From NCBI RefSeq assembly GCF_009720865.1, contig NZ_WNLA01000001.1, positions 496,001 through 560,000 on the forward strand: a DNA stretch of 64,000 nucleotides. The letters run 5' to 3'. The number at the start of each line of letters is the position of its first letter. Position 1 is the first letter of the stretch. The position numbers and the translations under genes are program-made. Below are positions 1 to 7,412 of this stretch, piece by piece. A model generated the notes under the pieces. The model ran no database searches and was not told the DNA's origin. It saw nothing but the letters and a program-made list of their open reading frames with translations. The DNA comes from Pseudoduganella ginsengisoli. GTDB taxonomy: Bacteria; Pseudomonadota; Gammaproteobacteria; Burkholderiales; Burkholderiaceae_D.

Positions 1-105
1 CTGACGTGGCTGCGCGCCATGCCGGAGCGGGTGGTGATTGACTGCTTGCAGCCGGATGCCGTCAACAGCGTGCTGGGCGCCATTCGCAATCGGTTGGCTC
101 CATAG
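1..105 (+). CDS. 3' end of an unidentified protein (partial)
   Basis: Frame 1 is open from the window edge to a TAG at 103-105 and gives the last 34 residues of a protein, ending in VLGAIRNRLAP. Base composition and codon use match the neighbouring genes, so this is probably a real gene tail. The fragment is too short to assign a family. It is followed by a 64-base gap that contains an inverted repeat and then by the convergent VOC gene. Confidence 0.5.
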   Translation: MTWLRAMPERVVIDCLQPDAVNSVLGAIRNRLAP

Positions 106-134
106 CCATGCATGCGTCAACGCGGTTCACGCAC

Positions 135-173
135 GGCGGGTTTGGCTGGGCGCCCCCGTAAAACCCGCCCTAC
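135..173 (-). repeat. Intergenic inverted repeat, GTAGGGCGGGTTT family (copy A)
   Basis: Nine-base arms GGCGGGTTT (135-143) and AAACCCGCC (161-169) enclose a GC-rich loop. On the minus strand the element starts GTAGGGCGGGTTT. The same core occurs twice near 8.4 kb with ATTA in place of the GTTT part. The TAG stop of the VOC gene (170-172) lies inside the conserved GTAGGG start of the element. It could also act as a transcription terminator between the convergent genes, although it has no U-tract. Confidence 0.6.
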
Positions 174-568
174 GCGGACGCATCCAACCACATGATTTCC
201 CAAATGTGCCCATCCAAATCCTGGTACGCGCGGCCATACATGAAGCCATAATCCTGCGCCGGGCGCGGCTCGGTCGCGCCTGCTTCCAATGCCTTGTTGA
301 CCAGCGTATCGACGGCATCGCGGCTTTCCTGCGACAGACAAATCAACACTTCCGTCTGCTTCTTGGCATCGGCGATTTCCGTGGTGGGGATAAAGCCCTT
401 GAACTTTTCATGCGTCAGCAGCATCGCATAAATCGTGTCGGAAATGATCATGCACGTGGCAGTCTCATCGGTGAACTGGGGATTGAACGTATAGCCCAGC
501 TTGGTGAAGAACGCGATGGATTTCTGCAAGTCGCGGACGGGCAAATTGACAAAGATCTTGGTGGCCAT
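170..568 (-). CDS. VOC family (glyoxalase/bleomycin-resistance fold) protein
   Basis: A 132-residue protein of the vicinal-oxygen-chelate superfamily, subtype seen in PhnB/glyoxalase-like stand-alone proteins. The N-terminus MATKIFVNLPVRDL is typical: a beta strand, then the 'V-x-D-L-x-x-S-x-x-F' helix start. The C-terminus has the family pattern GRAYQDLDGHIWEIMW, with the Glu that often serves as metal ligand. A longer in-frame extension exists upstream, but the start at 568 has a good AGGAG site about 8 bases before it and matches the family N-terminus. Substrate and function are unknown; most such paralogues are uncharacterised. The gene is transcribed toward the unknown gene fragment, and its stop lies in a repeat. 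Confidence 0.85.
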   Translation of the reverse strand: MATKIFVNLPVRDLQKSIAFFTKLGYTFNPQFTDETATCMIISDTIYAMLLTHEKFKGFIPTTEIADAKKQTEVLICLSQESRDAVDTLVNKALEAGATEPRPAQDYGFMYGRAYQDLDGHIWEIMWLDASA

Positions 569-659
569 GCAAACGTCTCCTGTTATGGAAATGACACGAG
601 GACCGCCAGCATAGCAGCCTCGGCAAAAGCGCGCCGAGACAAATAATTCGCGGGCTGCC

Positions 660-689
660 TTGACATGGCGCAGCATGAGCGTCGATAAT
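660..689 (+). promoter_or_regulatory. Sigma-70 promoter of the first tRNA-Met gene
   Basis: TTGACA (660-665, perfect -35), an 18-base spacer and GATAAT (684-689, -10). The predicted start near 696 leaves only a few bases before the tRNA at 702, as expected for a stable-RNA promoter. Confidence 0.8.
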
Positions 690-701
690 GCTGGCCGTCT
701 T

Positions 702-778
702 GGTGATATAGCTCAGTTGGTTAGAGCATCGCATTCATAATGCGAGGGTCGCTGGTTCAAGTCCAGCTATCACCACCA
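702..778 (+). tRNA. tRNA-Met (anticodon CAT), copy 1
   Basis: A 77-base cloverleaf with the CCA end encoded. The acceptor stem pairs GGTGATA with TATCACC, with discriminator A775 and CCA 776-778. The D-loop has AGCTCAGTTGGTTAGAGC, the anticodon loop TTCATAA gives CAT, and the T-loop is GGTTCAAGTCC. The unpaired-first-base feature of initiator tRNA (C1-A72) is absent, so it is not initiator Met. An elongator tRNA-Met is most likely. A TilS-modified tRNA-Ile2 (which also reads CAT in DNA) is the alternative and cannot be fully excluded by eye. Confidence 0.93.
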
Positions 779-839
779 CAGCTTTTTGATAGGTGGATGC
801 CCGGCCTAAAGGCCCTGCCCCCATGTATCAGCCTCGCTG

Positions 840-868
840 TTGACAGCCTTTTCAAGAGGCGTCATAAT
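840..868 (+). promoter_or_regulatory. Sigma-70 promoter of the second tRNA-Met gene
   Basis: TTGACA (840-845), a 17-base spacer and CATAAT (863-868), about 10 bases ahead of the second tRNA. The two tRNA copies therefore each carry a near-consensus promoter and need not be co-transcribed. Confidence 0.8.
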
Positions 869-878
869 GCATGGCTCT

Positions 879-955
879 GGTGATATAGCTCAGTTGGTTA
901 GAGCATCGCATTCATAATGCGAGGGTCGCTGGTTCAAGTCCAGCTATCACCACCA
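879..955 (+). tRNA. tRNA-Met (anticodon CAT), copy 2
   Basis: Identical over all 77 bases to the copy at 702-778, including the encoded CCA (953-955). The 100 bases between the copies differ from the sequence after copy 2, so only the gene and a short part of the promoter region are shared. The pair looks like a tandem duplication kept identical by gene conversion or selection. Confidence 0.93.
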
Positions 956-962
956 GAATTCA

Positions 963-995
963 AGCCCTGTGCCGGAAACGGTCCAGGGCTTTTTG
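963..995 (+). terminator. Rho-independent terminator after the tRNA pair
   Basis: The stem AGCCCTG (963-969) pairs with CAGGGCT (984-990). An inner CCG-GAAA-CGG hairpin caps it, and a run of five Ts starts at 990. It sits 8 bases after the second tRNA and just before the HD-domain gene. Confidence 0.8.
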
Positions 996-1014
996 GTTTT
1001 CGCCGGGAGAAAAT

Positions 1015-1596
1015 ATGGACCACTCAGGATTGGCTGGCTACATCACTTTTCTGCAAGAAGCCGAACGCTTGAAAGACACGCTGCGCAGCGGCCACACATC
1101 CGGCGGGCGCCCGGAAAGCACGGCGGAACACAGTTGGCGGCTGGCGCTGTTTGCCATGCTGCTGGAAGAGGAGTTGCCGGGCCTGGACTTTGCCCGCATC
1201 CTCAAATTGTGCGTGATTCACGATTTGGGCGAAGCCATCCATGGCGATATCCCCGCTATCCACCAGACACCCGGCACGCCGGACAAATCCGCCCGCGAAC
1301 GTGCCGACCTCGCCACCTTGGCCGCACCGCTGCCCGCCCGCCTGCGCGAACAATTGCTGGCGCTATGGGATGAATACGATGCCGCCGCCACGCCGGAAGC
1401 GCGCATCGTCAAGGGCCTGGACAAACTGGAAACCATGATCCAGCACAACCAGGGCAACAATCCCCCGGATTTTGATTACGCCTTCAACCTGGATTACGGC
1501 ACGCAGCATACGGCCCGCCACCCGCTGCTGGCGGCGCTGCGCGAACTGGTAGACGCCACGACGCGCGAACGGGCTGCGGCTCAAACCACCCAATAA
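1015..1596 (+). CDS. HD-domain phosphohydrolase (YfbR/COG1896-like)
   Basis: A 193-residue HD-superfamily metal-dependent phosphohydrolase, closest in pattern to YfbR-type 5'-deoxynucleotidases and their relatives. Metal ligands can be placed: H39 in TAEHSWR, H69-D70 in VIHDLGEAIHGD, and D136 in KGLDKLE. The length is normal for the family (about 190-200). Expected reaction: removal of phosphate from (deoxy)nucleoside monophosphates; the exact substrate is not visible. The start is chosen because it follows GGGAGAAAAT and begins the family N-terminus with FLQEAERLK. It is monocistronic, lying between the tRNA terminator and the orphan response regulator. Confidence 0.88.
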   Translation: MDHSGLAGYITFLQEAERLKDTLRSGHTSGGRPESTAEHSWRLALFAMLLEEELPGLDFARILKLCVIHDLGEAIHGDIPAIHQTPGTPDKSARERADLATLAAPLPARLREQLLALWDEYDAAATPEARIVKGLDKLETMIQHNQGNNPPDFDYAFNLDYGTQHTARHPLLAALRELVDATTRERAAAQTTQ

Positions 1597-1705
1597 AGGC
1601 TAGGCCCGCTTCTTGCAAGCGTAAAGACAGTGCGCCATCACGAGTGGCGCCCACGGCATGCGCGCACCAATTTAGCGCATGGCCGCACCAGAAACAGGAG
1701 TCTTT

Positions 1706-2671
1706 ATGTCGATCAACCCGCGCCGCCCCGGCCATGTCGTTCTCATCGTAGACGACGCCCCAGAAAACCTTGCCGCCTTGCACGATACGCTGGATGAATC
1801 CGGCTATACCGTGCTGGCTGCCACCAGCGGTACTGCCGCACTGGATCAGGCTACCCGTGAATTGCCTGACTTGATCTTGCTCGACGCCACCATGCCGAAT
1901 ATGGATGGCTTTGAAACGTGCCGCCGTCTCCGTACGCAGCAAGCCACGCGCAATATTCCCGTGATTTTCATGACCGGCCCCGTGGAATCCGGCGAAACCG
2001 CTGCCGCATTCGATGCGGGCGGCACCGATTACATTACCAAGCCAATCCGGCAAAACGACATGCTGGCGCGCGTAGCGGCCCACATGCCTGCCGCGCGCAA
2101 GCAAAACCAGGCGCGCAATGCGATGGATGCGTTTGGCAATGCGCTGCTGGCCGTGACGCCGCACAATGGCCGCATCGTGTGGCAAACACCGCTGGCGCGG
2201 CAGTGGATGCAGGAATACTTTGCACTGAAAGGCGCAGGCGGCGGTTCTGAATTGCGCACCATGCCGCTGGCGTTGGCAGCGTGGCTGGCCGCAACGGCGC
2301 AAGCGCGCCGCCAGGGGCATGATTATCCGCCGCTGTCCGTCATGCGGGGCGTGTCGCGGCTGGAATTTACCGCAGCTGACCTCAGCAATAACGAGCAATG
2401 GATGATCGTGCTGCGCGAAGAATCGGAATGCGCGCAAGTGCAGGCGCTGATGGCGCTGTTCCGGATGACGCTGCGGGAAGCGGAAGTGCTGCACTGGCTG
2501 TCGCGGGGGCGGACGACGCAAGACATCGGGTTGCTGCTGGGTGCGACGCCGCAATTGGTGGATTCGTATTGCGCACAGATTTGCAGCAAGCTGCACGTGG
2601 AAACGCGCGGGGCAGCGGCAGCGCTGGCAATGGACCGTTTGCGGGCAGGCGTGGCGGAGGCGCTGATCTAA
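1706..2671 (+). CDS. LuxR-family response regulator, diverged DNA-binding helix (paralogue of the 7.4-kb regulator)
   Basis: A 321-residue response regulator. It has a receiver domain (residues about 9-130; phosphoacceptor D60 in LILLDATMPNMDG, and a KP motif), a middle linker, and a C-terminal LuxR/GerE-type helix-turn-helix (about 255-315). The start at 1706 is favoured over an upstream ATG at 1679 because AGGAG lies 5 bases before it. It is clearly paralogous over its whole length to the regulator at 7409-8365 (shared VVLIVDDAPENLA, GRIVWQTPLARQW, VETR-AAAALAM). The recognition helix is different: TPQLVDSY here against SPRTVNKH there. The usual T-V-x-x-H residues are lost, so DNA specificity or binding itself may have changed. 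No kinase is adjacent; the transporter-fused kinase 1.3 kb downstream is the obvious partner (inference). Confidence 0.85.
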   Translation: MSINPRRPGHVVLIVDDAPENLAALHDTLDESGYTVLAATSGTAALDQATRELPDLILLDATMPNMDGFETCRRLRTQQATRNIPVIFMTGPVESGETAAAFDAGGTDYITKPIRQNDMLARVAAHMPAARKQNQARNAMDAFGNALLAVTPHNGRIVWQTPLARQWMQEYFALKGAGGGSELRTMPLALAAWLAATAQARRQGHDYPPLSVMRGVSRLEFTAADLSNNEQWMIVLREESECAQVQALMALFRMTLREAEVLHWLSRGRTTQDIGLLLGATPQLVDSYCAQICSKLHVETRGAAAALAMDRLRAGVAEALI

Positions 2672-2689
2672 GCCACGGCGCGGATCAAT

Positions 2690-3016
2690 TCAAGGCTTGG
2701 CGATTTGCTCGAAGCCTTCAATGATTTCATCGGCATCTTCCGGCCGCACGACCCGCGCCACTTCTTTGCCGTCACGCAGGAAAATCAGCGTCGGCCACAG
2801 CTTCACGCGGAACGACCGGCCCAGCACGCGGCCCGGCCCATCTTCCACCTTGAAATGCGGCACCTGTTCGTAACCGTGGTATGCCTGCGCCAGCAGCGGC
2901 TGCGCGGAACGGCAATAGCCGCACCAGTTGGTGCCGAATTCCAGCAATGCCGCGCCCTGCAAGGCATCGATGTCGGCACGCGTGGGCGCCGCTTCTTTAT
3001 ACACTGTTTCCATCAT
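2690..3016 (-). CDS. Thioredoxin-family protein
   Basis: A 108-residue single-domain thioredoxin fold. The active site is NWCGYC (C32, C35), a CGYC instead of the classical CGPC, with the cis-proline in LWPTLIF. No signal peptide is seen, so it is probably cytoplasmic. Gly-Tyr between the cysteines suggests a redox potential different from TrxA. The start at 3016 follows GGGAGAGCA; a second ATG directly after it is equally possible. Expected role: disulfide reduction of unknown partners. It is convergent with the response regulator and lies 22 bases after the ChaN-like gene on the same strand. Confidence 0.87.
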   Translation of the reverse strand: MMETVYKEAAPTRADIDALQGAALLEFGTNWCGYCRSAQPLLAQAYHGYEQVPHFKVEDGPGRVLGRSFRVKLWPTLIFLRDGKEVARVVRPEDADEIIEGFEQIAKP

Positions 3017-3038
3017 TGCTCTCCCTGCTGGGTAGTGT

Positions 3039-3863
3039 CTACGATTTGGACTTCACCCCGGCGCACGCATCACCGCGCTGTTTGACGGCAATCTTCACGT
3101 GGCTGTCGTACTCGCCCCGCTCCGGCGCCTGTTCCACATAACCGATGCTGCGCACCGTCAACTTCGGTTCCACGGCCGCCAGCCAGCGCGGCACGCCGAC
3201 ATCCTTGCGTACATGGCCATTGCCTGCAATCAGCACCACGTCACGCGGCTGCTGCGCCCGCAACAGCTTGGCCATCCAGATATCGCGGGCAATTTGCGCA
3301 TGAACCATACCCGGCACCATTTCATCGGGCAGCATGCCGCAGTGGCCGGACACGATTTCCTTGCGCTGGCCCTGCACGATATCAGCCGGCAGCGCGTCCT
3401 TTAATTTGTAGGCGGCCACCGTGTCGGCATCGAACGACGACGCCACGCCATCGCGCACGACTTTCGATGCATCGGCGCGCGACAGGTTGGCGGCAACCAG
3501 CGGCAACTGGTAGCGCAGCGCCAAATCAATAATGGGCTTGTACTGGGCCCAGTCCCAGCGCGGCGATTGCATGACGAGGATCACGCACTGCGCATCGCGG
3601 CAATCCTTTTGCGCCTTGTTCAGCAATGCCTGGTTTTCGCGGTCGAACTGTTCCATCGCGATGGCGGGACGCCAGCCCGCGTCCACACGCTGGCGCAATT
3701 GTTCATAGCGCAGCTTGTGGCCATCGGCATTGTCATGCACTTCTCCCAGCAACAATACCTGGGGATTAGCCGCTTCAGCGGCGGGACGGCTGCCTGCGCA
3801 ACCGGACAGTACCGCCGCCACAGCCACAGCCACAGCGGCCGATAATTTCAACGCGCTCATCAT
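3039..3863 (-). CDS. ChaN-family (DUF399) putative haem-binding lipoprotein
   Basis: A 274-residue protein with a lipoprotein signal (hydrophobic stretch, lipobox LSGC with C22). It is followed by the ChaN/DUF399 domain, with the motif LLLGEVHDNADGH near residue 40 and IAGNGHVRKDVGVP near the C-terminus. ChaN of Campylobacter jejuni is an outer-membrane lipoprotein that binds haem as a dimer and has been linked to iron uptake; E. coli names tied it to Ca/H exchange. The function here is inferred from family only. The start has two adjacent ATGs after AGGAACA. It may be co-transcribed with the thioredoxin-like gene. It is divergent from the large hybrid kinase across a 72-base gap. Confidence 0.85.
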   Translation of the reverse strand: MMSALKLSAAVAVAVAAVLSGCAGSRPAAEAANPQVLLLGEVHDNADGHKLRYEQLRQRVDAGWRPAIAMEQFDRENQALLNKAQKDCRDAQCVILVMQSPRWDWAQYKPIIDLALRYQLPLVAANLSRADASKVVRDGVASSFDADTVAAYKLKDALPADIVQGQRKEIVSGHCGMLPDEMVPGMVHAQIARDIWMAKLLRAQQPRDVVLIAGNGHVRKDVGVPRWLAAVEPKLTVRSIGYVEQAPERGEYDSHVKIAVKQRGDACAGVKSKS

Positions 3864-3935
3864 TGTTCCTGAAAATGCCCATGCGGATGGGCTCTAGTAT
3901 GCCGCATTGGCGTAAATATTGCTTTCAGTTCGGGC

Positions 3936-6900
3936 ATGACACGCCTCCCGCCCTCCCCTACGGCTGAACCGCCACAGCGCATCGTCAAGATCCGGCGCGA
4001 CTACAACACGTGGGTCGCCAGTGAAACCATGGAAGATTACGCGCTGCGCTACACGCCGCGCGCCTTCCGCAAATGGCCGGTATTTCGCGTGGCCAACACC
4101 GCGCTGGGCGCGATTTCCTTCCTCGTGCTGGAAGCCATCGGCGGCGCCATTGCCATCCACTATGGCTTCGTCAATGCGTTCTGGGCCATCCTGGCAGTGG
4201 GACTGGTGATATTCCTGACCGGGCTGCCGATCAGTTATTACGCGGCGCGCCATGGCCTCGACATGGATTTGCTGACGCGCGGCGCCGGCTTTGGCTATAT
4301 CGGCTCCACCATTTCATCGTTTGTCTACGCATCGTTCACGTTCATCCTGTTTGCGCTGGAAGCGGCCATCATGGCGTATGCGCTGGAACTGTACGGCGGC
4401 GTGCCGCTATGGCTGGGCTACCTGGCCAGCGCGCTGGTGGTGATCCCGCTGGTCACGCACGGCGTCACCTTGATCAGCCGTATCCAGATGATCACGCAAC
4501 CGGTGTGGCTGGTGCTGCAAGTGCTGCCGTTTATCTTCATCCTCGCCAAGCGGCCGGACTTGCCCGCGCAACTGGCAGCCTTTGCCGGCGGCTCTCCCGG
4601 CAATGGCAAGTTCGACGTCCTGCTGTTCGGCGCCGCCAGCGCCGTGGGCGTGGCGCTGGTCACGCAAATCGGCGAACAAGTGGACTTCCTGCGTTTCATG
4701 CCGCGCCAGACTGCCGCCAACCGCTGGCAGTGGCATGCGGGCGTACTGGCGGCCGGTCCCGGCTGGATCGTGCTGGGAATCGCCAAGATGCTGGGCGGCG
4801 CGCTGCTGGCGCTGCTGGCCATCGACAGCGGCATCGCGCTGGCGCAAGCGGCCAATCCCAGCCAAATGTACCTGGCCGGCTTTGGCCTGGTGTTCAGCCA
4901 TGGCGGGCTGGCCGTGCTGGCCACCACCGTGTTTGTCGTGGTCTCGCAAATCAAGATCAACATGACCAATGCCTATGCCGGCTCGCTGGCCTGGTCGAAT
5001 TTCTTTGCGCGCCTGACGCACAGCCATCCGGGGCGCGTCGTGTGGGCGGTGTTCAATGCGCTGATTGCCGTGCTGCTGATGGAACTCGACGTATTCCAGG
5101 CGCTGGACCAGGTATTGGGCCTGTATTCGAACATCGCGCTGTCGTGGATTGCCGCCGTCGTGGCGGACCTGGTCATCAACAAGCCGCTGGGCCTGAGCCC
5201 GAAAGGCATCGAATTCCGCCGCGCCTACCTGTATGACATCAACCCGGTCGGTGTCGGCGCGATGGCGCTGGCGTCGGCGCTGTCGCTGGCGGCCCACAGC
5301 GGCGCGTTTGGCCCGCTGGCGCAAGCACTGTCGGCGTTTATCGCGCTGGCCACGGCTTTTGTTACCGCACCGCTGATCGCATGGGCCACGGGCGGACGCT
5401 ATTACCTTGCCCGTCCGGTGCCTGCCAGCCACGCCGCGCAGACCTGCAGCATTTGCGAAAAAGAGTACGAAGGCGAAGACATGGCGCACTGCCCCGCCTA
5501 CCAGGGGCCGATTTGCTCGCTGTGCTGTTGCCTCGACGCGCGCTGCAACGATGCCTGCAAGCCGCACGCGCGCTTTTCCGAACAGTGGGAAGGCGCCATG
5601 AAGGCGCTGCTGCCCCGTTCCGCGTGGCGCTACATCACCAGCGGACTCGGACATTACCTGTTGCTGATGATCGTCACCGCGCTATTCCTGGCCGGCTTGC
5701 TGGGCCTCGTCTATGTGCATGAAGAAGCCGTGCTGCGCGCGTCGGCGCCGGCGCTGCTGCCGCAATTGCAGCTGGCCTTCATCAAGGTGTTTGGCGCGCT
5801 GGCGCTGGCCAGCGGCATCGTCGCGTGGTGGCTGGTGCTGACCAGCGAAAGCCGGCGCGTGGCGCAGGAAGAATCGAACCGCCAGACCGGCTTGCTGACG
5901 CGGGAAATCGAATTGCACAGCCAGACCGACGCGCAACTGCAGCAAGCCAAAAAACTGGCGGAACAGGCCAACCGCGCGAAAAGCCGCTACATCGCCGGCA
6001 TCAGCCATGAAATCCGCACCCCGCTCAACAGTATCCTCGGCTACGCGCAACTGCTCGATGGCGATGCCGCCATTCCCGAACACCGGCGCCAGGCCATCCG
6101 CGTCATCCGCGGCAGCGGCGAGCATTTGCTGTCGCTGATCGAAGGCACGCTCGATATCGCCCGCATCGAAGGCGGCAAGCTGAGTTTCGATATCCGGCCG
6201 CTGGCGTTCCCGGAATTCATCCACCAGATCGTGCGCATGTTTGAACAGCAGGCGGCCGGCAAGGGACTGGCGTTCCGCTATGAACAGCAGGGCGACCTGC
6301 CGGCGCAGGTGCGGGCCGACCGCAAACGGCTGGGGCAAATCCTCATCAATATCCTCGGCAATGCCGTGAAATTCACGCAGCGCGGCGGCATCGTGTTCCG
6401 GCTGCGTTATGCGCGCGACTTGGCCGTGTTTGAAATCGAGGACAGCGGCCCGGGCATCTTGCCGGAAGAAGCCGACCATATTTTCGAACCATTTTCACGC
6501 GGCAGCGCCAGCGACAATGGCGCGGCGTCCGGCACCGGCCTGGGCCTGCCGATCTGCAAAATGCTGGTGCAATTGATGGGCGGCGAGCTGACGCTGGCCA
6601 GCACGCCCGGCGCGGGCGCCACGTTCCAGGTGCGTCTGATGCTGCCACGCATCCACGCGGAAGCCCATGCGGCGCCGCCAGACCCGGTACGCACCGGCTA
6701 CGCGGGCCCGCGCCGCAGGGTGCTGGTGGTCGACAATGAACAGGTGGACCGCGAATTGCTGGTGCAAATCCTGGCGCCGCTGGGCTTTACCGTGGAACAG
6801 GCGGAGTCCGGCGCCGATTGCCTGCGCCAATATGCAGCGTGCCGCCCGGATCTGGTCTTGATGGACCTGGCCATGCCGGGCATGGATGGCTGGGAAACCA

Positions 6901-7412
6901 GCCGCCTGCTGCGCGACGTGCACGGCGCGGCAACGCCGATCGCCATCGTGTCGGCCAACGCTTATGACAAAGGGCTGGACAACCCGGCCGGAATCCCCGC
7001 CGACGATTTCTTCGTCAAGCCCGTCAATGTGGCGGAATTGCTGGACTGGATAGGACGGCGGCTGCAGCTGCAGTGGATCGTCGAGGGCGATGGCGCGGGA
7101 CAGGCGCCTTGCGCGCCGCCATCCGGCCACACCGGCGCGCGGCAGGAGGCGGACGGATATGCAGCGCCGGCAGCGCAGGCAGTGCCGGCGTCCGCGCCGC
7201 TTGCGGCGCTGCTGATCCCGCCCGCCGCGGAACTGCACGCGCTGCGCCAGCAAGTCACCGCCGGCTACATACGCGGCGTGCAGCGCCAGCTCGACGCGCT
7301 GGCCGCGCTGGATCCCGGCTACGCTCCGTTTATCGACGCCATGCGCGGCCACGCTGCCGCCTTCCGGCTGGACGCCATGGCGCAATTGCTGGAACAGGGA
7401 GAATCACCATGA
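3936..7412 (+). CDS. Hybrid sensor histidine kinase with N-terminal NCS1-like permease and cysteine-rich module
   Basis: A 1158-residue fusion. Residues about 48-485 form roughly 12 membrane helices resembling nucleobase:cation symporter-1 permeases (motif QVDFLRFMP like the family's D-x-x-R-x-x-P). Residues 504-544 hold nine cysteines and a final histidine (C504, C507, C519, C527, C530-532, C537, C541, H544). Two further helices follow at about 568-592 and 607-632. The HisKA H-box has H691 in GISHEIRTPLN. The ATPase has N-box ILINILGNAVKF and G-boxes EDSGPGI and GTGLGLPI. The receiver has D977 in LVLMDLAMPGMDG. The last 65 residues form a helical tail without a clear Hpt histidine. The architecture parallels CbrA-type kinases, where an SLC5 transporter precedes the kinase, but with a different transporter family. 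The TGA overlaps the ATG of the downstream regulator. Given the opposing urt operon, a urea or nitrogen-compound signal is plausible inference. Confidence 0.88.
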   Translation: MTRLPPSPTAEPPQRIVKIRRDYNTWVASETMEDYALRYTPRAFRKWPVFRVANTALGAISFLVLEAIGGAIAIHYGFVNAFWAILAVGLVIFLTGLPISYYAARHGLDMDLLTRGAGFGYIGSTISSFVYASFTFILFALEAAIMAYALELYGGVPLWLGYLASALVVIPLVTHGVTLISRIQMITQPVWLVLQVLPFIFILAKRPDLPAQLAAFAGGSPGNGKFDVLLFGAASAVGVALVTQIGEQVDFLRFMPRQTAANRWQWHAGVLAAGPGWIVLGIAKMLGGALLALLAIDSGIALAQAANPSQMYLAGFGLVFSHGGLAVLATTVFVVVSQIKINMTNAYAGSLAWSNFFARLTHSHPGRVVWAVFNALIAVLLMELDVFQALDQVLGLYSNIALSWIAAVVADLVINKPLGLSPKGIEFRRAYLYDINPVGVGAMALASALSLAAHSGAFGPLAQALSAFIALATAFVTAPLIAWATGGRYYLARPVPASHAAQTCSICEKEYEGEDMAHCPAYQGPICSLCCCLDARCNDACKPHARFSEQWEGAMKALLPRSAWRYITSGLGHYLLLMIVTALFLAGLLGLVYVHEEAVLRASAPALLPQLQLAFIKVFGALALASGIVAWWLVLTSESRRVAQEESNRQTGLLTREIELHSQTDAQLQQAKKLAEQANRAKSRYIAGISHEIRTPLNSILGYAQLLDGDAAIPEHRRQAIRVIRGSGEHLLSLIEGTLDIARIEGGKLSFDIRPLAFPEFIHQIVRMFEQQAAGKGLAFRYEQQGDLPAQVRADRKRLGQILINILGNAVKFTQRGGIVFRLRYARDLAVFEIEDSGPGILPEEADHIFEPFSRGSASDNGAASGTGLGLPICKMLVQLMGGELTLASTPGAGATFQVRLMLPRIHAEAHAAPPDPVRTGYAGPRRRVLVVDNEQVDRELLVQILAPLGFTVEQAESGADCLRQYAACRPDLVLMDLAMPGMDGWETSRLLRDVHGAATPIAIVSANAYDKGLDNPAGIPADDFFVKPVNVAELLDWIGRRLQLQWIVEGDGAGQAPCAPPSGHTGARQEADGYAAPAAQAVPASAPLAALLIPPAAELHALRQQVTAGYIRGVQRQLDALAALDPGYAPFIDAMRGHAAAFRLDAMAQLLEQGESP

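Noticed and set aside
7073..7408. N-terminal extension of the 7.4-kb response regulator
   Set aside because: It lies inside the kinase gene in another frame. The start at 7409 has a good ribosome site, overlaps the kinase stop in the usual ATGA way and gives the family N-terminus.
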